A DNA stretch of 64,000 nt from Manihot esculenta (GCF_001659605.2 NC_035166.2:22007457-22071456), one strand, 5' to 3'. Counted from the first letter of the stretch, positions 1-13,498 are shown. The notes: generated by a model from the letters alone, not told the origin. Made by a program: numbers and translations.

Positions 1-1118
1 CATTGCTCTGGCAAATCCAACACTAAGATCAGATCTAACATTGAGAAATTAATTAGTTTTAATATCTTAATAACTGACGAGGACAACTAACTTAGCAGTC
101 CATTCCGCAACAGCCTTTCCAGCTCCACAAAACTCTGCAAGTTCATCAATACCCTCATCTAGGCATACTGTGCTGTCCACATCAAAGCATACTGCATCAG
201 CGCTTCTCCAAAGCTCAAGAACCTCTGTCAATTTGAAAAAGCAATCAACAGTTACAGCAATACAGTTACCAGTATTATAATGTAAAGCTAGAAGTTTCTC
301 AAGGCAAAAGTTTAAAATGCATAAAAGATAATCTGGCCTATAGGGGCATCATGATCATATGCTGTCTACCATATAAACTTCAATTCTCCAGTACATCTTG
401 TAAGCTTGGTAGGACTCTACCAATGATTTACAACTACATTTCCCATATCCAAGTAGCAGTTCGAGTTTTTACTTTTTCTTTTGTATGGCTGTGTTGCCAT
501 TCACGACAGTACCATACCTTGTTTGCTTCCTCTACATTTGTTGTGAAAGGCCTCGTAGCAAGTTTTGCCAACTAATTTTTCTAAGGTAACAAAAATCTCC
601 ATTCACCAAAGAAAAGGACTAGTTACAGCGACAATTGTACCGCTTTCAAGATTAAAACTAAATTTGAAATTTATTTACGATGCTCAAGGGATGACATCCA
701 GTTCTTTGAATATTAATTTCACATTTTAGTTTACTCAAGTTTCTCTACCATTAACCCATATAAAGCTTTAACAAGTAAATGTTTAACCCTAACTAATTCA
801 ATAAATAAATAATAATAATAATAATAAAAGATAACCCTCTGGTTATTTAGAAATAGAGCTCAGAAAATAAAAACTATTGAGTTAATGATTGTAACCTTTG
901 GATGGCACTGTATTGTGGAAATGGTCCAATGAGACAGCTTTTAAAGGTTGAACTGAAGCAGTAACTGAACTGAATGATTGAGGAGGTTTCATGAACAAAA
1001 TTCCACCTCTAGTCAAATACTTTTTCAACTGCAAGGAGAAAGCGGGAATAAAACGAGAGCCAGAGTGTTTACAAGTAACATGAATTGGGTTGACTTGTGA
1101 ATGCACCAACCCTTCCAT
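1..1118 (-). CDS. PSP: Phosphoserine phosphatase, chloroplastic (5' part, runs off left edge)
   Basis: This is the last enzyme of the plastid phosphorylated serine pathway; it hydrolyses 3-phosphoserine to serine. Coding exons on the minus strand are 1118-896, 224-92 and 7-1 (cut by the window edge). All junctions are GT-AG and keep the frame. The start is the Met at 1118, whose following residues MEGLVHSQVNP resemble the Arabidopsis PSP transit peptide; a longer upstream reading frame lies in the preceding intron. Exon 2 encodes the transit peptide, ending in a segment reading VTASVQPLK. Exon 3 opens with the mature enzyme and carries the HAD motif I CFDVDSTVC, with the nucleophile and acid/base aspartates, followed by DEGIDELAEFCGAG. 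The remaining HAD motifs lie outside the window. The identification rests on close similarity to At1g18640 from memory and is firm. Confidence 0.93.
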
Positions 1119-1793
1119 CAAATAATCTGTTATATACAAAAAAAAAAAAGACACAAAATAAACAAAAGAACCCAGAAACCTTGTGACGCCATTACGTTTC
1201 ACCAGTGCTGCAAAGGCTCTAACACAGTAATACAGTGATGAACGATAATAACACAGTTTCCCCCGCAAGCTAAATCAACATTACCAGAATATCAAGTCCC
1301 TATAATCAGTTAATTAAGAGAATGATAAAAGAAAAACAAATTCATAAAGAAACTAGGCATCTTTGATGCAGCAAAACTTTGTGAATTCCAAAGGCAAGTA
1401 TGAGACAAATTATTATATATTTTTCTAAAAAATGCCATCGCAAAAATTGAAGAGTTACGGATTCGTAAGCACTGCTCAATAACCAATGAGAATTGAAAAG
1501 GCTTACAGTATGCTCGGTAGGTGATAAAACGCCAGGAACAATAAGAGGACAAAAGGCAAACCACGACCACGTTACACTTATAGCGAACAAAACAATAGAA
1601 GATTTGCGACCAAAAAAAAAAAGAACTATAGAAGATGCAAATGGCGATGATTTCTCGGGAACCAAGCAGGGCAAAAACAGATAGAACTAAATTCAGAAAA
1701 CGTAATAAAAAAAGAAAAATTCAAAAGATGTATAAAAAGCAAGAAGATAAAGTGAAATGGAGAAAGAATAGCAACGAATTTAAGAGTACTCAC

Positions 1794-1895
1794 AGGCAGT
1801 GTTAGACTCGTAGGATTTGCTTTGGTTCTGCCTGAAATGTTTTGGAGGTGAAAATTTTACTTCCTTCTGTTCTCTTTCAGCAGCTCGTGGTTGGT
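1794..1895 (-). other. Probable 5' UTR exon of the phosphoserine phosphatase gene
   Basis: A good donor (GTGAGT on the minus strand, read at 1793-1788) ends a short non-coding stretch upstream of the PSP start. The acceptor at 1129-1127 starts the coding exon 8 bases before the ATG. The leader intron would be about 660 bp. The outer boundary near 1895 is approximate: AT-rich spacer begins there and I see no clear TATA box. RNA-seq would settle it. Confidence 0.45.
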
Positions 1896-1899
1896 GAGA

Positions 1900-3990
1900 T
1901 ATTTTTTATAATAATAATAAAATAATTATATCTAAAATCTTAACTATTTTAATAGTACTAAATAAATGTTTTTAACCTATTAAAAAGTTATTTTTAATCT
2001 TTTGCATCATTAAACTTTTATTTTTTTGAAATTCATAATATATTTTTATTTATGATGAAATATTTAAATAAGAATTTTATGTTTTAATTTATAAATTTTA
2101 TAATTTATTTTTGTTATATTTATTTTAAAAATTAAATTAAAAAGTTTTAATATTTTTTTAGTTTATTACATTTATATTTTTGTTTATCGTTTCACTAAAG
2201 TTTTATTTTTAAAATTAACAAATATACTTTTTTGAATGTAGTAACACAATAGTTAACTCTATTAAACATATATTCTAAATATATAATATATTAAATTTTC
2301 ATATTTCTTTATTAAAATAAAAAAATTGAAGAATATAATGTAAACATGCGGTGGAGTCTGCAGTCTTGCTAGTACATGCACAAAAACTGTTCGATGGAAT
2401 TCTGAGCCGGATATAAAAATTTTCATGTCCCTCTCGTCATCGGACAAAAATAGTAATCATGACAACTAAGTGGATCAGATGAGAATTATAACTATTGAGA
2501 CATCCAACAAAACAACTAAACAGTAAACCCTAAGCCTTCGCTTCCTTTATTCCGGTACTAAGTTCCGTTTTGATCTGCAACAGCGTGTGTTGGCCCATAT
2601 CTTCAGCCTTGGAGATACCCATTTCGATTATGATCGCAAAACATTTATTTGCATCATGCTGATCCAAAGAAATAGCGCATGTGTGATTTCGGGTTTGAAG
2701 AAATTATGCACATAAGAATCAAGGTTCAAAGCTTTCAGCACTTCCACCAGATAAAGTTGTCGCCACACGACTGCACGCCTTCTTCTAGCTGAAGTTTTAG
2801 TTGATATTTGTATATCATAATAAATTAAATAATTTAAATTAAAGAATGAATCCAATTAAAACATATGTCAAGGTGTATTTCACAACCTTCTCCTGGATTA
2901 GCTTCATCTCTCTCCATGCTTTAGAATTTTTCTTTTCATCTTTCTCTACTATTTCATCCCAAGATCTCACCGTAGAAATTTTTAGATCTAACTTAGAATA
3001 AAAGGGCCTTCATCGGTCCATCTTTAGGACCTCCAACTACTTTAATTTTACTTTGCAAGTCCCATGAAAGCTCAAGAGCTTTGATCCTTCTGTTGACGTG
3101 GGAAAAAAATCATCAGTATAGAATGCGAAACTCGATATTACAAGTCCGGATGTTGGATGCTGTATTTGCAGCTGCTGGCTTGGCCTCGTACGCTTTCAAC
3201 AAGCACCTTGTCTTGCTTGTCATTGATGCTTCAAGCTTTGGATGGATTGGCCTTTTCTACTACTGTGCCCTATAGGTTCAATTGGTTGGATCAATATATA
3301 TAATATTTTACTGATGAATTTTGAGTAATTTGGAAATTGAATAGAATTCCAAACTAAAAGAAACGTAACTCAAGATTATTTGTTTTTTTTTTAAAATTAT
3401 TATTAACTTTTTTCTTTCATCAACCTCTTCTCTTTTGGAACAGAAATTCAGACCATGCGTAGATGTGAACCCTTTACCTTTAGATTAATTACTAGGCGTG
3501 GCTGAATAAATGAATTTGGAGATTCTTCAATTGCTTACAGGCAGCCGCTTATTTGTGCAGAGAGAAGAATACAACTTGCCGCGCATGCAGCATGCGTTCC
3601 ATTTTTCATCCGGATCACTGACGGAATTTTCCAAGTCCCTCCCTATCCCTAATTTAACTTGTACAGTGCATCTGTCAAAGTTTCAGGAACAAGAGTCAGT
3701 TTTTAAATAGCGTATGCATCGAACAAGAAATTTCTCCATTCATATGCTTTGGTGGTTGTGGAGGAAATACCGAATATTTGATGGAACACAATTTACAATA
3801 AATCAATCTCATAGCCTCAAAATATGGTCTAGTTTCCATTTAAAGGCACAGGGCGGAAAAGTGAACGAACCCAAAACCAAAATCAATGGTAACCATAACA
3901 ATATTTTCAATTCCCACAAATTAAGCATAATGCAGAGGGGAATTATTGGAGTAGCTCAACAAAAACATCCTCAAACATGCCAATAAAGTT
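1900..3990. other. Intergenic, AT-rich; no recognisable gene
   Basis: This stretch lies between the PSP promoter side and the 3' end of the ATP synthase gamma gene. It is very AT-rich from 1900 to 2340 and more mixed from 2340 to 4000. Short open frames exist at 2628-2855 (-), 3081-3275 (+) and 3510-3986 (+). None shows a family signature, and no splice pattern links them. They may be decayed coding or transposon fragments. I see no promoter that I would name. Confidence 0.5.
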
Positions 3991-4049
3991 ACAAGAAGCC
4001 TGTTGCTCAGATCTTATTTCTGAGCCGTCGAGCACCACAGATTGTTCAA

Positions 4050-7000
4050 TTAACCCTCTAGTGCTGATGCTCCTGATATAATTTCAATCAACTCGGTGGT
4101 GATTGATGCTTGACGAGTTCTGTTACAAAATCATCAAACAAATTATTAAAATCAATCATGAAGACAATATACAAGCACAAAGAGGGTTTTGCTCAACACC
4201 AATACCATTACATGTAAAATGACAAATATAGGTCGTTTAGCTACAAATCCATTATAATTGAACCAACGTTTACTGAAAGTCAAATATTCTAGACCACTAA
4301 GATGAACCAAGTTGGCCATTTGAAAAACAAAAAGATAAAATAAAGATATTTTCCCAGTTAAGGCAAAGCAAACATCCATTTTCCATGTATTGTTTATCAG
4401 TGGAGAGAGCATGAGAGACCTGTTATAAGTAAGTGTCAGGCGATCAAGCATCTCGCCAGCATTTCTGCTTGAGCTGTCCATAGCAGACATCCTTGCTCCT
4501 TGCTCACTGCAAGCATTCTCCAGTACAGCATTGAATAGGACCTGGAAAAATAAGAAATAAGATCAAAATAAATCCTAAAAATTATCATCAAATAATTTGC
4601 ATGAAACACAAAGTTAATAAAAATGACCATCTTAGAAATATCAACTCATACAGCAACAACGAAAAAAAGCATAAAGTAAATTGGCAAAGCATCAGTGCCC
4701 AATATGTTGATGAAGTCATATTACAAACTAAGGTCATTTTTCAGTACAATCAATTCCTTGTACCTGCATCATGAAATTGCATTCGAAGGTAAAAGTTCTA
4801 GGCATTAAGCTTCCACATTTCAGTTTACTAGGTAATTATTTCCAAAATGACATATGCAGTCCAAAACATAAAGAAATTCAAGAGTTAGCAAGGCTTACAC
4901 AAGAAAACTGGAACTCAGCAAGATTCTGAAGTATTTCACCCTTTGTTTCACCACCTTCAATCTCATAAGAGTCAAGATCTCCAAGTTTTCCCCCAGATTC
5001 AGCCTCTCTCTCCACAACCTAAATCAACATATCATCATTAGACATCCACAACCCAATCAACACATCAATTCAAAGTAAGACCAAATTCTTCAGGATCACC
5101 TCTGGAGATAACACAGTTGACATGGTTGGAAGAAATGAAACAACTGAATGGAACTTGTTGAAGACAATCCTCAAAGCATCATATTCCACATTCTTTAAGA
5201 TGTCATCTGCCAGAACAGAGACCTGAAAGGCCAGCAATTAAAATAGAAACAAGAGAACAAAAAGTACCATAGACAAAAATCCTCATAATCTATCAAATGT
5301 TCAGCAATGCAGCCCACTCTTGAACATGTAAATAATACAACAGGCTTCAACAACTCAACATGCTTTTCATAAACAGCACAAAATAATCCATCTGAGAGGG
5401 GAAAATAAATACAATGAAAGCCAAATTGAACTTATCCTGGTCCACATAATACTGAACAACATTAACATGACTTCACAGGTGCAAGTGAATGGAGACACAC
5501 AAAAAGATTATTTTCTATGATGAATAAATCCAGGAAGCATAAAACATACCTGAGTATAATTCAAAGGATTCTTTTGCAACTCAGTGATAGATAGTTCAAT
5601 GTCCTTCTTTGAATCACGTATCAACTGAGCCTTCGCCTTTTCTCCCAAGATGACATATTTTGTTTCTTTATCTGGACCTGTGACAGCAGCAATAAAATGT
5701 TTAAATTGTTCAAGAGACACCAAGCCTTATTGTAGAAAGTTCAGTAATAAATTCTACCAGAAGCCAACTTGTGCATAGCCTTGCTTATCTTGACTGATGT
5801 GGAGTTAATTCCTCCACACAGACCTTTGTCTGAAGAAATGGTAACAATTACATTCTTCTTCACATCAACACCTGGCAAACACAACAACGATACCAAAATG
5901 AATGCAAGAAAAACATGAAAATTATATAGGGAAAGAGAAGAAAATGAGAGAAAAGTATTCAGTAAAATTGCCAGGAATGACAGTTTAAAGCATGTATATA
6001 GTTACATCAACACAAAATCAACATTCACAATCAAGCATTTATAAAATCCAAACAACTCCATCAAATTCCTTTTCCTAAAGTCTGATTTATCTAGTAAGAA
6101 AGGACCATTTATCTAGCATAAGTTACATTTAGCATAAATTACACTGAGAAACCTGCATGTTTGCCAGAGACTCAATGAACTTCACTTAACAAGTTATTGA
6201 ATTTGAACAAATCTTTCCCCACAACGCCAAGTGCTCTCATTTGTTACCACCACAATTTTAAACCTCCAAGTGAACCAGAGATGATGAGAAAGAGATAACA
6301 GCACTGCTAGGTTAATTTTGAAATTATTCCATCATACCAGCAATCTATGTGCATAAATATCACTCCAAGTACTTTGGGATATATGCAACATATATTCATT
6401 AAAGCTTAACATCATTTATTCACCACAAAAGCAACACAATGCAATGGTCAAACACCATTGACACATTACGACTTGTGGATAAATTTTGTAAAAGTTGCAA
6501 GAAGATGACCAAAAGGAACCAGCAACATATGATTAATAAAAAAAAGTGCAGGCAAATTGAAGACCATAAGAGATGCACAACAAACTAAACTCTTAAAACT
6601 GCAAAAGAAAATACAGATAAATTTGATGGCCAATTTATTGGAAATAGATTAAATTGGAAAAGATGAACAGACCAAGTTAAATCAGTAATGAACTTACTAG
6701 GAGCATCACCAAGAAGAGCAGTAAATGGCTGCCATAGGCCACGGGAATTTTCTGCTCGAGTTTGAATCGCACGTAACTTTGAGGCTGCAACCATCTTCAT
6801 GGCCTTTGTAATTTTCTGAATATTCTTGACACTCTTCATTCTATTTCTGACTGCAAACATCAACAAAAAAGAATATTGCACGCTTTTAGAGACTATTTTA
6901 TAAAATACAGCAAAGAAGGCTCAATGTCAAGTAGCCGAAAGGCATTAACTATGGAATGAAACTGAAGCTTACCAACTTGGGTTGATATAGAACGTACTCC

Positions 7001-8920
7001 ACTAGGGGCCTGCTCCCTGTGTACAAAAAAAATTATTTAGCTGCTCATAATGCAAACACTAGGAAATTTTCTAAAAGAAAAAGAAGTAAATTTGGAGATT
7101 AATAATTGTGGCATGAAGACATTAGGAGATTAAAGGCAATTCATGTATTTTTTTTACTGATATTAGGTGATTTCTAAAACTTTCTAGCGAACAATATGCC
7201 TAAACATAGCAGTTTTCTTTTTTGCAATCTTTTGTAAAGCTTTGGTACCAAGAAAAACTAGAGTAGAGTTAGTCTCTTACATGGCTTACTAAGTCTTATC
7301 TTAACCTATTTTTTTAGCTAAACATCCCATCCACCCTAAAACAACAAAAACGTAATAACCAAACAAATGAAATATAGAAAACTTATAAATGGCAATTGGG
7401 GTAGCAAACTTGACATGTATATAGTGTTTGGTTGAATTCCATAAACCAAAATTTTATGAATTCTAGATAGAATTCATTTAAAATTAATTCCACCATTTAG
7501 TTTGATACAACTAAAATGCATAGTTCAACTGAAATCTATGTACTTCATATTTGGTTTAAATCCAAAATTGAAATTCATTTAGTCTCATTTCGTAAACTAT
7601 CCTTGAGAGTAAAACTAAAAAAAAAAATTATAATTTTTTACTCTATAAAAGGACTTAATCATAATAAATTTGTAACAATCGACAATTATATAAACCTATT
7701 AACAATATGTCAATAAATATAAACAAATTAGCATGTCTCACAATAATAGGAATAGAGCAAATGGTTGCTTTAATGAAGAAACTCATAGCTTTTGATGGTT
7801 TTCTTTTAAGGTACAGGTGAAAGGTGAGATAAATGCACTCCATTTGTTTTTGTCTATGATTTTATGAACATTTATGAGTTTTTTTTTCTTTAATCAAGTA
7901 TAAAGTAATATAAAAAATTATAGAAATCAGACGTAAAATAATTTTTTTTTAATAAATATTATTACTTATATTTTATTTTATTTTATTAATAAAATAAATA
8001 AATATATTTTTGATATGTGCATTTAGTCCAAAAAAAAACATCTTCATGTAAGTTTTCTGGAATTCATTTTAAATTCCATCAAATTTTGTAGGAATTGGTT
8101 TTAGCTATAACCAATTCCACATAATTGAATTCCTAGAGTTAAATTCTGAGTTTTAGTCAAACCAAATAGACAAAATGTGAAATTCAATTGAATTTTACAA
8201 AATTTAAAGGGTTGGAATTGAACCAAACAGGTTGGTAAATTCAAAACATAAAAAGCTCAATATATAATTATAGACTTGCAAAGAAATTCGGTACCAAATG
8301 CATGCTTCAATAAACCCACATCTGAAAATGATGTATGTACGAGTTACAACAACATCCTGCAAATATAAACACACTGTCTAATTTCTGCTAATATCAAACT
8401 GGTTACAAGAAACTACTCTCAAATGAACAAGTTCCAATATTAATTATTTGCACTAAATCATGGTCTCCAAAAACTTTAAGATTCATTTCACCCTATTTTT
8501 CCTCAAATAGTCAATTCCCAACAATTCAGCTTAAAAAAAAATAAAAATATTCATGCAAAAGATAACAATTTCCTCGTTATAAAGACGCGGATAAAAGCTA
8601 GTAGGGAAACACATGTCGAATTGGAAATAAAGCAACATCGCTGCGTTCCATCAAAGTGACACCATTGATGTAAAAACATCACATTTGCCCAAAATGGTGA
8701 AGAAGATGAAGAAGAATAAACCTCCAATTTTTCACCATCCGTAAAGGGGACATCCGAAGAAACATAGAGATAGTGTGGAAAAATGCAAGAGTGATGTGAG
8801 AGAAAAGAAGAGGATATCGTACTCTGCAATAAGAGAGGATCGGATGGCAGTGATCGGTTGGGGAGAGATGAGAGGGGTAGCGAATCGCCTCCCTTCCCGT
8901 CTCAAAGCAGCCATAGCCAT
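4050..8920 (-). CDS. ATPC: ATP synthase F1 gamma subunit, mitochondrial
   Basis: This is the central rotor shaft of mitochondrial F1Fo ATP synthase; it couples proton-driven rotation to ATP formation in the alpha3beta3 head. Nine coding exons on the minus strand are 8920-8823, 7016-6973, 6850-6698, 5871-5758, 5677-5550, 5222-5100, 5018-4899, 4541-4420 and 4119-4050. All introns are GT-AG and the exons sum to 972 nt (323 aa); Arabidopsis ATP3 (At2g33040) is about 325 aa. The start [12 protein letters not shown] begins an arginine-rich mitochondrial presequence. The N-terminal coiled-coil helix includes [20 protein letters not shown], and the C-terminal helix includes [16 protein letters not shown] and LTLTYNRTRQ, the gamma signature that contacts the catalytic beta subunits. 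It reads divergently from the J-protein gene. The 1.8-kb first intron holds a MITE-like insertion at 7425-8229. Confidence 0.97.
7425..8229. mobile_element. MITE-like non-autonomous DNA transposon in ATPC intron 1
   Basis: About 805 bp are bounded by terminal inverted repeats. The left end reads TGTTTGGTTGAATTCCA (7425-7441). The right end, read on the minus strand from 8229, is TGTTTGGTTCAATTCCA, matching at 16 of 17 positions. Weaker inverted similarity continues inward on both sides. No transposase frame is visible inside and the interior is AT-rich. A target-site duplication is not obvious, so the superfamily is left open (PIF/Harbinger- and hAT-derived MITEs can have similar ends). It lies in a non-coding intron and does not disturb the reading frame. 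Confidence 0.6.
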
Positions 8921-8999
8921 TGTTGAAATATTCTTTCAATGAAACCCTAGAGGCCTGAGAGCTGTAGATCCGACCAGTTTGTTATGGCCGTGTTCTGGT

Positions 9000-10200
9000 G
9001 TGTTTTCCGCTTCAATTCTTCTTCCTTCGCTCCGTTAAAATGGAAGATGAAATGGGAAGATTTTTACCACTCAAAAGTTGAAGGATAGCAGAACGCTACC
9101 GTTTTAGCATTTAATATGTGCGCTATTCACCAACGGTGTCGTATCACATGCCTCAGTTCCCATTTTCTAGCGCGATCAGCAGATACCCAACCAGCCGATC
9201 CAAAAGTGCTACATAGAACTAACTGAGCACTGAAAAAAAAAAAAAAGAGTACTCAAATATTCGTTTAGAATAAATCATTCTTATAAAAATTAAACAAATT
9301 TTATACAATTTTTATTTTTGTTTATTTTATATAATTATTTATGTATTATACTAAAATTCAAGTTTTTTATTTTAAAAATAAAAATTTATTTTTTACAAAA
9401 ATAAAATTAATAAAAAAATAAATTTAGTTTTTTGACAAAATTTCTTATTTTAAATAAAACATTTAATTAATATTCTCTTTTTTTAACACTCATATGGCAC
9501 TGTTGATTGAGAGATCAATACAAGTAATTTTTATTTATTTTTAAGCGTAACATCCAATTACTTTTAATTATTTTATCATATAAATATAAAAATACAAAAG
9601 GACGACAAAAAGCAATATTTTTAATTAATCTTCAATGAAACTTGAAGTAAAGTTGATTTACAGTAAACATAATTTCCTTTAAGTCTTTCCTCTTTTGTAT
9701 AAGAAAATTACATAAATATATTTATTTTTAAATAAACAATTAAAAATATAAAACTTGAATTTAAAAATTAATGAAATACTGTTATGTCCTATAATTTTTA
9801 TCAATTTAATTTTTTTATATATACTTAAAAAATTATTTCTTTATTAACTTTTTAATTATATTCGTTTTAAAAATATTAAATTTTATTAATTATTAAAAAA
9901 TATTTTAACAGTTTTTTAAAAATAATTAAAATTAAATAAGTTTATAATAATTAATTTATATATATATATTTAAAAATTAAATAAAATTATAATAGTTAAA
10001 TAAAAAAATTGAATAATAATTTTAAAATAAAAACAACAAAAAGAAAAAAATAACAAAAATGATGAAACTGACAAGGTTTAACCAGTGCACACAAAAATGG
10101 AGGTATCCCATATTTTCAAGATTAAAATAGGTCTTTTTTTTTTCTTTTATATTTATTTATTCTGTCGCAACAACTATAACTACGAGCGGAGATTATTCTC
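9000..10200. other. Divergent intergenic region, AT-rich
   Basis: These bases separate the ATP synthase gamma start (8920, minus) from the J-protein start (10270, plus), so both promoters must lie here. The proximal parts are GC-richer, while 9240-10080 is low-complexity AT-rich sequence. No TATA box stands out beyond the AT background. I see no gene or repeat with clear ends. Confidence 0.6.
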
Positions 10201-10269
10201 GTATCCAAACAGATCTTCTGTTGAGCTCTTATTCAACCAACCCTAACCAGCAAGGACCCATCTTCCGTA

Positions 10270-12760
10270 ATGGCGTCGGAGAAGCGATGCCACTACGAGG
10301 TCCTCGGCCTCTCTCGCGACTGCACCGCAGAGGAAATCCGCTCTGCATACAGGAAACTAGCTCTTCAGTGCCACCCCGACAAGCTAATCCAATCCGGCTT
10401 GAGCCAAGCTGAAGCCACTGCTAAATTTCAGGAGCTTGCACAGGCTTACGAGGTCCTCTCCGACCCTAAAGAACGCGCCTGGTACGATTCTCACCGCTCT
10501 CAGATCCTCTTCTCCGATCCTAATTCAGCTAACTCGGTCCCTGGCTCTGTCATCCCTAATTTATTTTCTTTCTTCTCTAACACGGTATATTCGGGTTACA
10601 CGGATACGGGCAAAGGGTTTTACAAGGTGTATTCGGATGTTTTTAACAAAATCTATGCTAATGAGATCAGCTTTTGTAAGAAACTAGGGTTGAGGTTGGA
10701 TAGTCTGAGGGAGGCGCCGGTAATGGGGAATTTGGCAAGTCCGTATGGGCAGGTTACAGCGTTTTATAATTACTGGTTGGGGTTTTGTACCGTAATGGAT
10801 TTTTGTTGGGTGGATCAGTACGATGTGATGGCCGGACCAAATCGGAAATCAAGGAGGGTGATGGAGGAGGAAAACAAGAAGCTGAGGAAAAAGGCTAGGA
10901 GGGAGTATAATGAGACGGTGAGGGGACTGGCGGAGTTTGTTAAGAAGAGGGATAAAAGAGTGATTGATATGATGGTTAAGAAGAATGCAGAATTGGAGAA
11001 AAAAAAGGAGGAGGACAGGGAGAGGAAGAAGAAGTTGGAGAGAGAGAAAATGGAGAGAGCTAGAGCATATGAGGAGCCGGAGTGGGCAAAAATTGATGAA
11101 GAGGATGTGGAGGAGGTGGAGGGGTTTGAGGATGAAGGAAAGAGTAAGAAGGGGAATGAAGGGAAAGAGTTGTATTGCGTGGTTTGTGGAAAAAAATTTA
11201 AGAGTGAGAAGCAATGGAAGAATCACGAACAGTCGAAAAAGCACAAGGAGAAGGTGGCTGAATTCAGGGAGTCTTTTGGAGACGAAGAAGAAGAGACGGT
11301 GGAAGATTTTGAGGAGGATGAACAAGAAAACAATGGGGAAATTCTTAACAATGTGGATGCAGTAGATGAGAGGTTTAGAGAGGGTTTTAAGATAAGGGAG
11401 GAGGAGAATGGGGTTGAGAATCCAGAATTGTCTGATGAGGAAGATGGGTTCTTTGATGTTGAGGACGGTGACGAGGTTGAAGGATTTGATGTGGCAGATG
11501 GGAATCTTGATGACGATGAGGCTGATGATGGTGATGGGGAAATGAGTGTACTTGAAGCAATGGTAACTGGGCACAAAAGTAGGAAAAGTAGGGGTTCACG
11601 GCACGTGAATGAGAATTCTCCCGTGGAAGTTCGTGTTGAGGATGTGAATGAGGAGTTGGAAGTTATGGAATATAACAACCGGAAAAGTAGGAGGAGGAGA
11701 GGCAAGAAAGAGACGGGTAAGAATTATGAGGGCTTGTCTGAAAAGGGTGATTTTGTTGAAAGAAGTCCAGATGGTGAAAATAATGGAGATGATGCCAGGC
11801 CAACGGAGGAGTCCCCTTCTCATTCTTTTGGGGAAGATGATGCTGGTAATGACAACAATAATGTGAGAAAGAATCATAAAAATTCATACCATCCTGTCAA
11901 CAATAAAGGGCCTGCAAAGAAGGAATCAAATAACAAAACCAAAAGCCTTTCCAAAGGAAAGAAAGGGAAGGTATAAAACTTTATTAATTAGTGTATATAT
12001 TTGCTTGCAGATGTTAGTCCATGATGTGGAATTGCAGGTTGCTGGATACAAATGGCCATTATTTTAACATTATTAGCCCCAGGTCTCCAACACTATAGAT
12101 AGGATAAACTTTAGTTATGCCACTGTGTTTTTAGTTATTCCGTGAAATATATGTCTATATATGGTTCAGTTTTTAGTGGTGTTTAAACTGTGTGTGTAGT
12201 TCCAGATACCCTGTTATATGGCTGGAGGTGAGGGTGACTGTTGTATTCCATGTTTGTGAGAATACAGATAATAGTAAAGTTTTTTGAGAGGAAATAGGGA
12301 AGTAAAATGCTGTTCTTGAAGGTTTGTTTTCAGCTACTTTGTTGTTGACATTCTATATTTTTTTCCAACGGGATACAGTAATTTTTTATTTACCTATCAA
12401 GATGCTAGCTAGTGATATCATTCCAATTCCAAATGTCTACAAAGTCTTAGCTTTAGTTTTGGGAACTTTGTCTTTGTCTAATTCTGTGGGGTGTCTTTCT
12501 AATACAGGCAGCAGCGAATAATTCTGGCAATGTATGTGAGAAATGCGGAGAGGAATTTGAATCAAGGTCAGCGTGGTGCTTCATTCTCTTTGCTAATATG
12601 CTTTTTAATTTGTTGCTTTGTTATTTCTTCTTCTCTAACTCCTCACTCCCATTTTTTAGAAGAAACAAAGAAATCTTAATCTTAATTCCTTCACCATGGC
12701 AGGAATAAATTACATAAGCATTTGAGCGACACAGGACATGCTTCACTAAAATTCAGATGA
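10270..12760 (+). CDS. JJJ1/DNAJC21-type J-protein with two C2H2 zinc fingers
   Basis: This is an Hsp70 co-chaperone of the yeast Jjj1 / human DNAJC21 class, which acts late in 60S ribosome subunit maturation in the cytosol; in this plant the role is inferred. Exons are 10270-11970, 12508-12566 and 12703-12760 (605 aa). The J domain covers about residues 7-75 with HPD at 35-37. A lysine/glutamate-rich helical segment follows at about 190-270. Finger 1 starts at C303 ([17 protein letters not shown]), then comes a long acidic tract. Finger 2 ([17 protein letters not shown]) is built by the two tiny last exons. The start ATG is the first in the frame, in a GTAATGGCG context. Exon 1 alone would end two codons past the donor, so an annotation without the small exons loses finger 2. 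The closest Arabidopsis gene I recall is At1g74250. Confidence 0.93.
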
Positions 12761-13498
12761 TTTTTTTTATTAATATTTTTCTTTGGGAGGGTGCTTGGGG
12801 GGAGATAGAAGAGGTGGTGAGCTAATAGTTCAATATACACAAAATAACAAGAACCAGAAGTGAATACCAGACACAGCCTGTTGAAGGTGCAGGCTTTTTC
12901 GTTTTCAATCTAAAAGCAAGAAAGTGCTTGCACCCTATTGAGGTGGGATATTTATCATTGTTTTGTTGCTAATTGCAAATTGTATGTCAATTTTGAAGAG
13001 TTACTAAACTATCTGCAAATGAATTCTTTCAAATTTTAAGAAACGTTACTTGTAAAAGTTGTCTTTAAGTCTGCTCCTTTTTTTTTTCAAATATTAGAAT
13101 AACTGCATTTAAGCTTTTGCATTAGGGACTCGAATCTCGATCTTTAGCATGCATCAGGTACAGGTCGTATTTGTAAATAAATAAATAAACATATCTAAAA
13201 AATTCAAATAGCCATAATCTATCGCAAATTTTAGCCATACCATATAACATCATGTTCTGCACACAGTTTGAAAGTCGAAACGGTCTCGTATTGTGAATAT
13301 ATTACTGTGCGTTAGAATTAGCTGCTGCATCCTTGATAGATGCTAACCCTAACTAGAACCTAATACGCAATAACCCAAGCCTACTGGTGGTCCCAGTTCC
13401 TAAAGCTTATGTGATGAGCAAGACTTGGAATTAATGTACAACCAAAGCTGCTAATTTGGACATTTACGAGAATAAATGTGACAGCCAGACAGTTGCCA
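12761..13498. other. Convergent intergenic region / 3' UTRs
   Basis: These bases lie between two converging genes, the J-protein (plus) and the histone deacetylase (minus). They presumably hold both 3' UTRs. No open frame, RNA gene or repeat with clear ends was recognised. Confidence 0.6.

Noticed and set aside
3081..3275. Open frame of 64 codons on the plus strand with Ala/Leu-rich content (also 2628-2855 on the minus strand)
   Set aside because: No recognisable family, no flanking splice signals that extend it, and no start context of note. A short frame like this is expected by chance.
10849..11887. Several long minus-strand frames opposite the J-protein gene (up to 241 codons)
   Set aside because: They mirror the Lys/Glu-rich and acidic low-complexity coding sequence of the plus strand and have no family signature.
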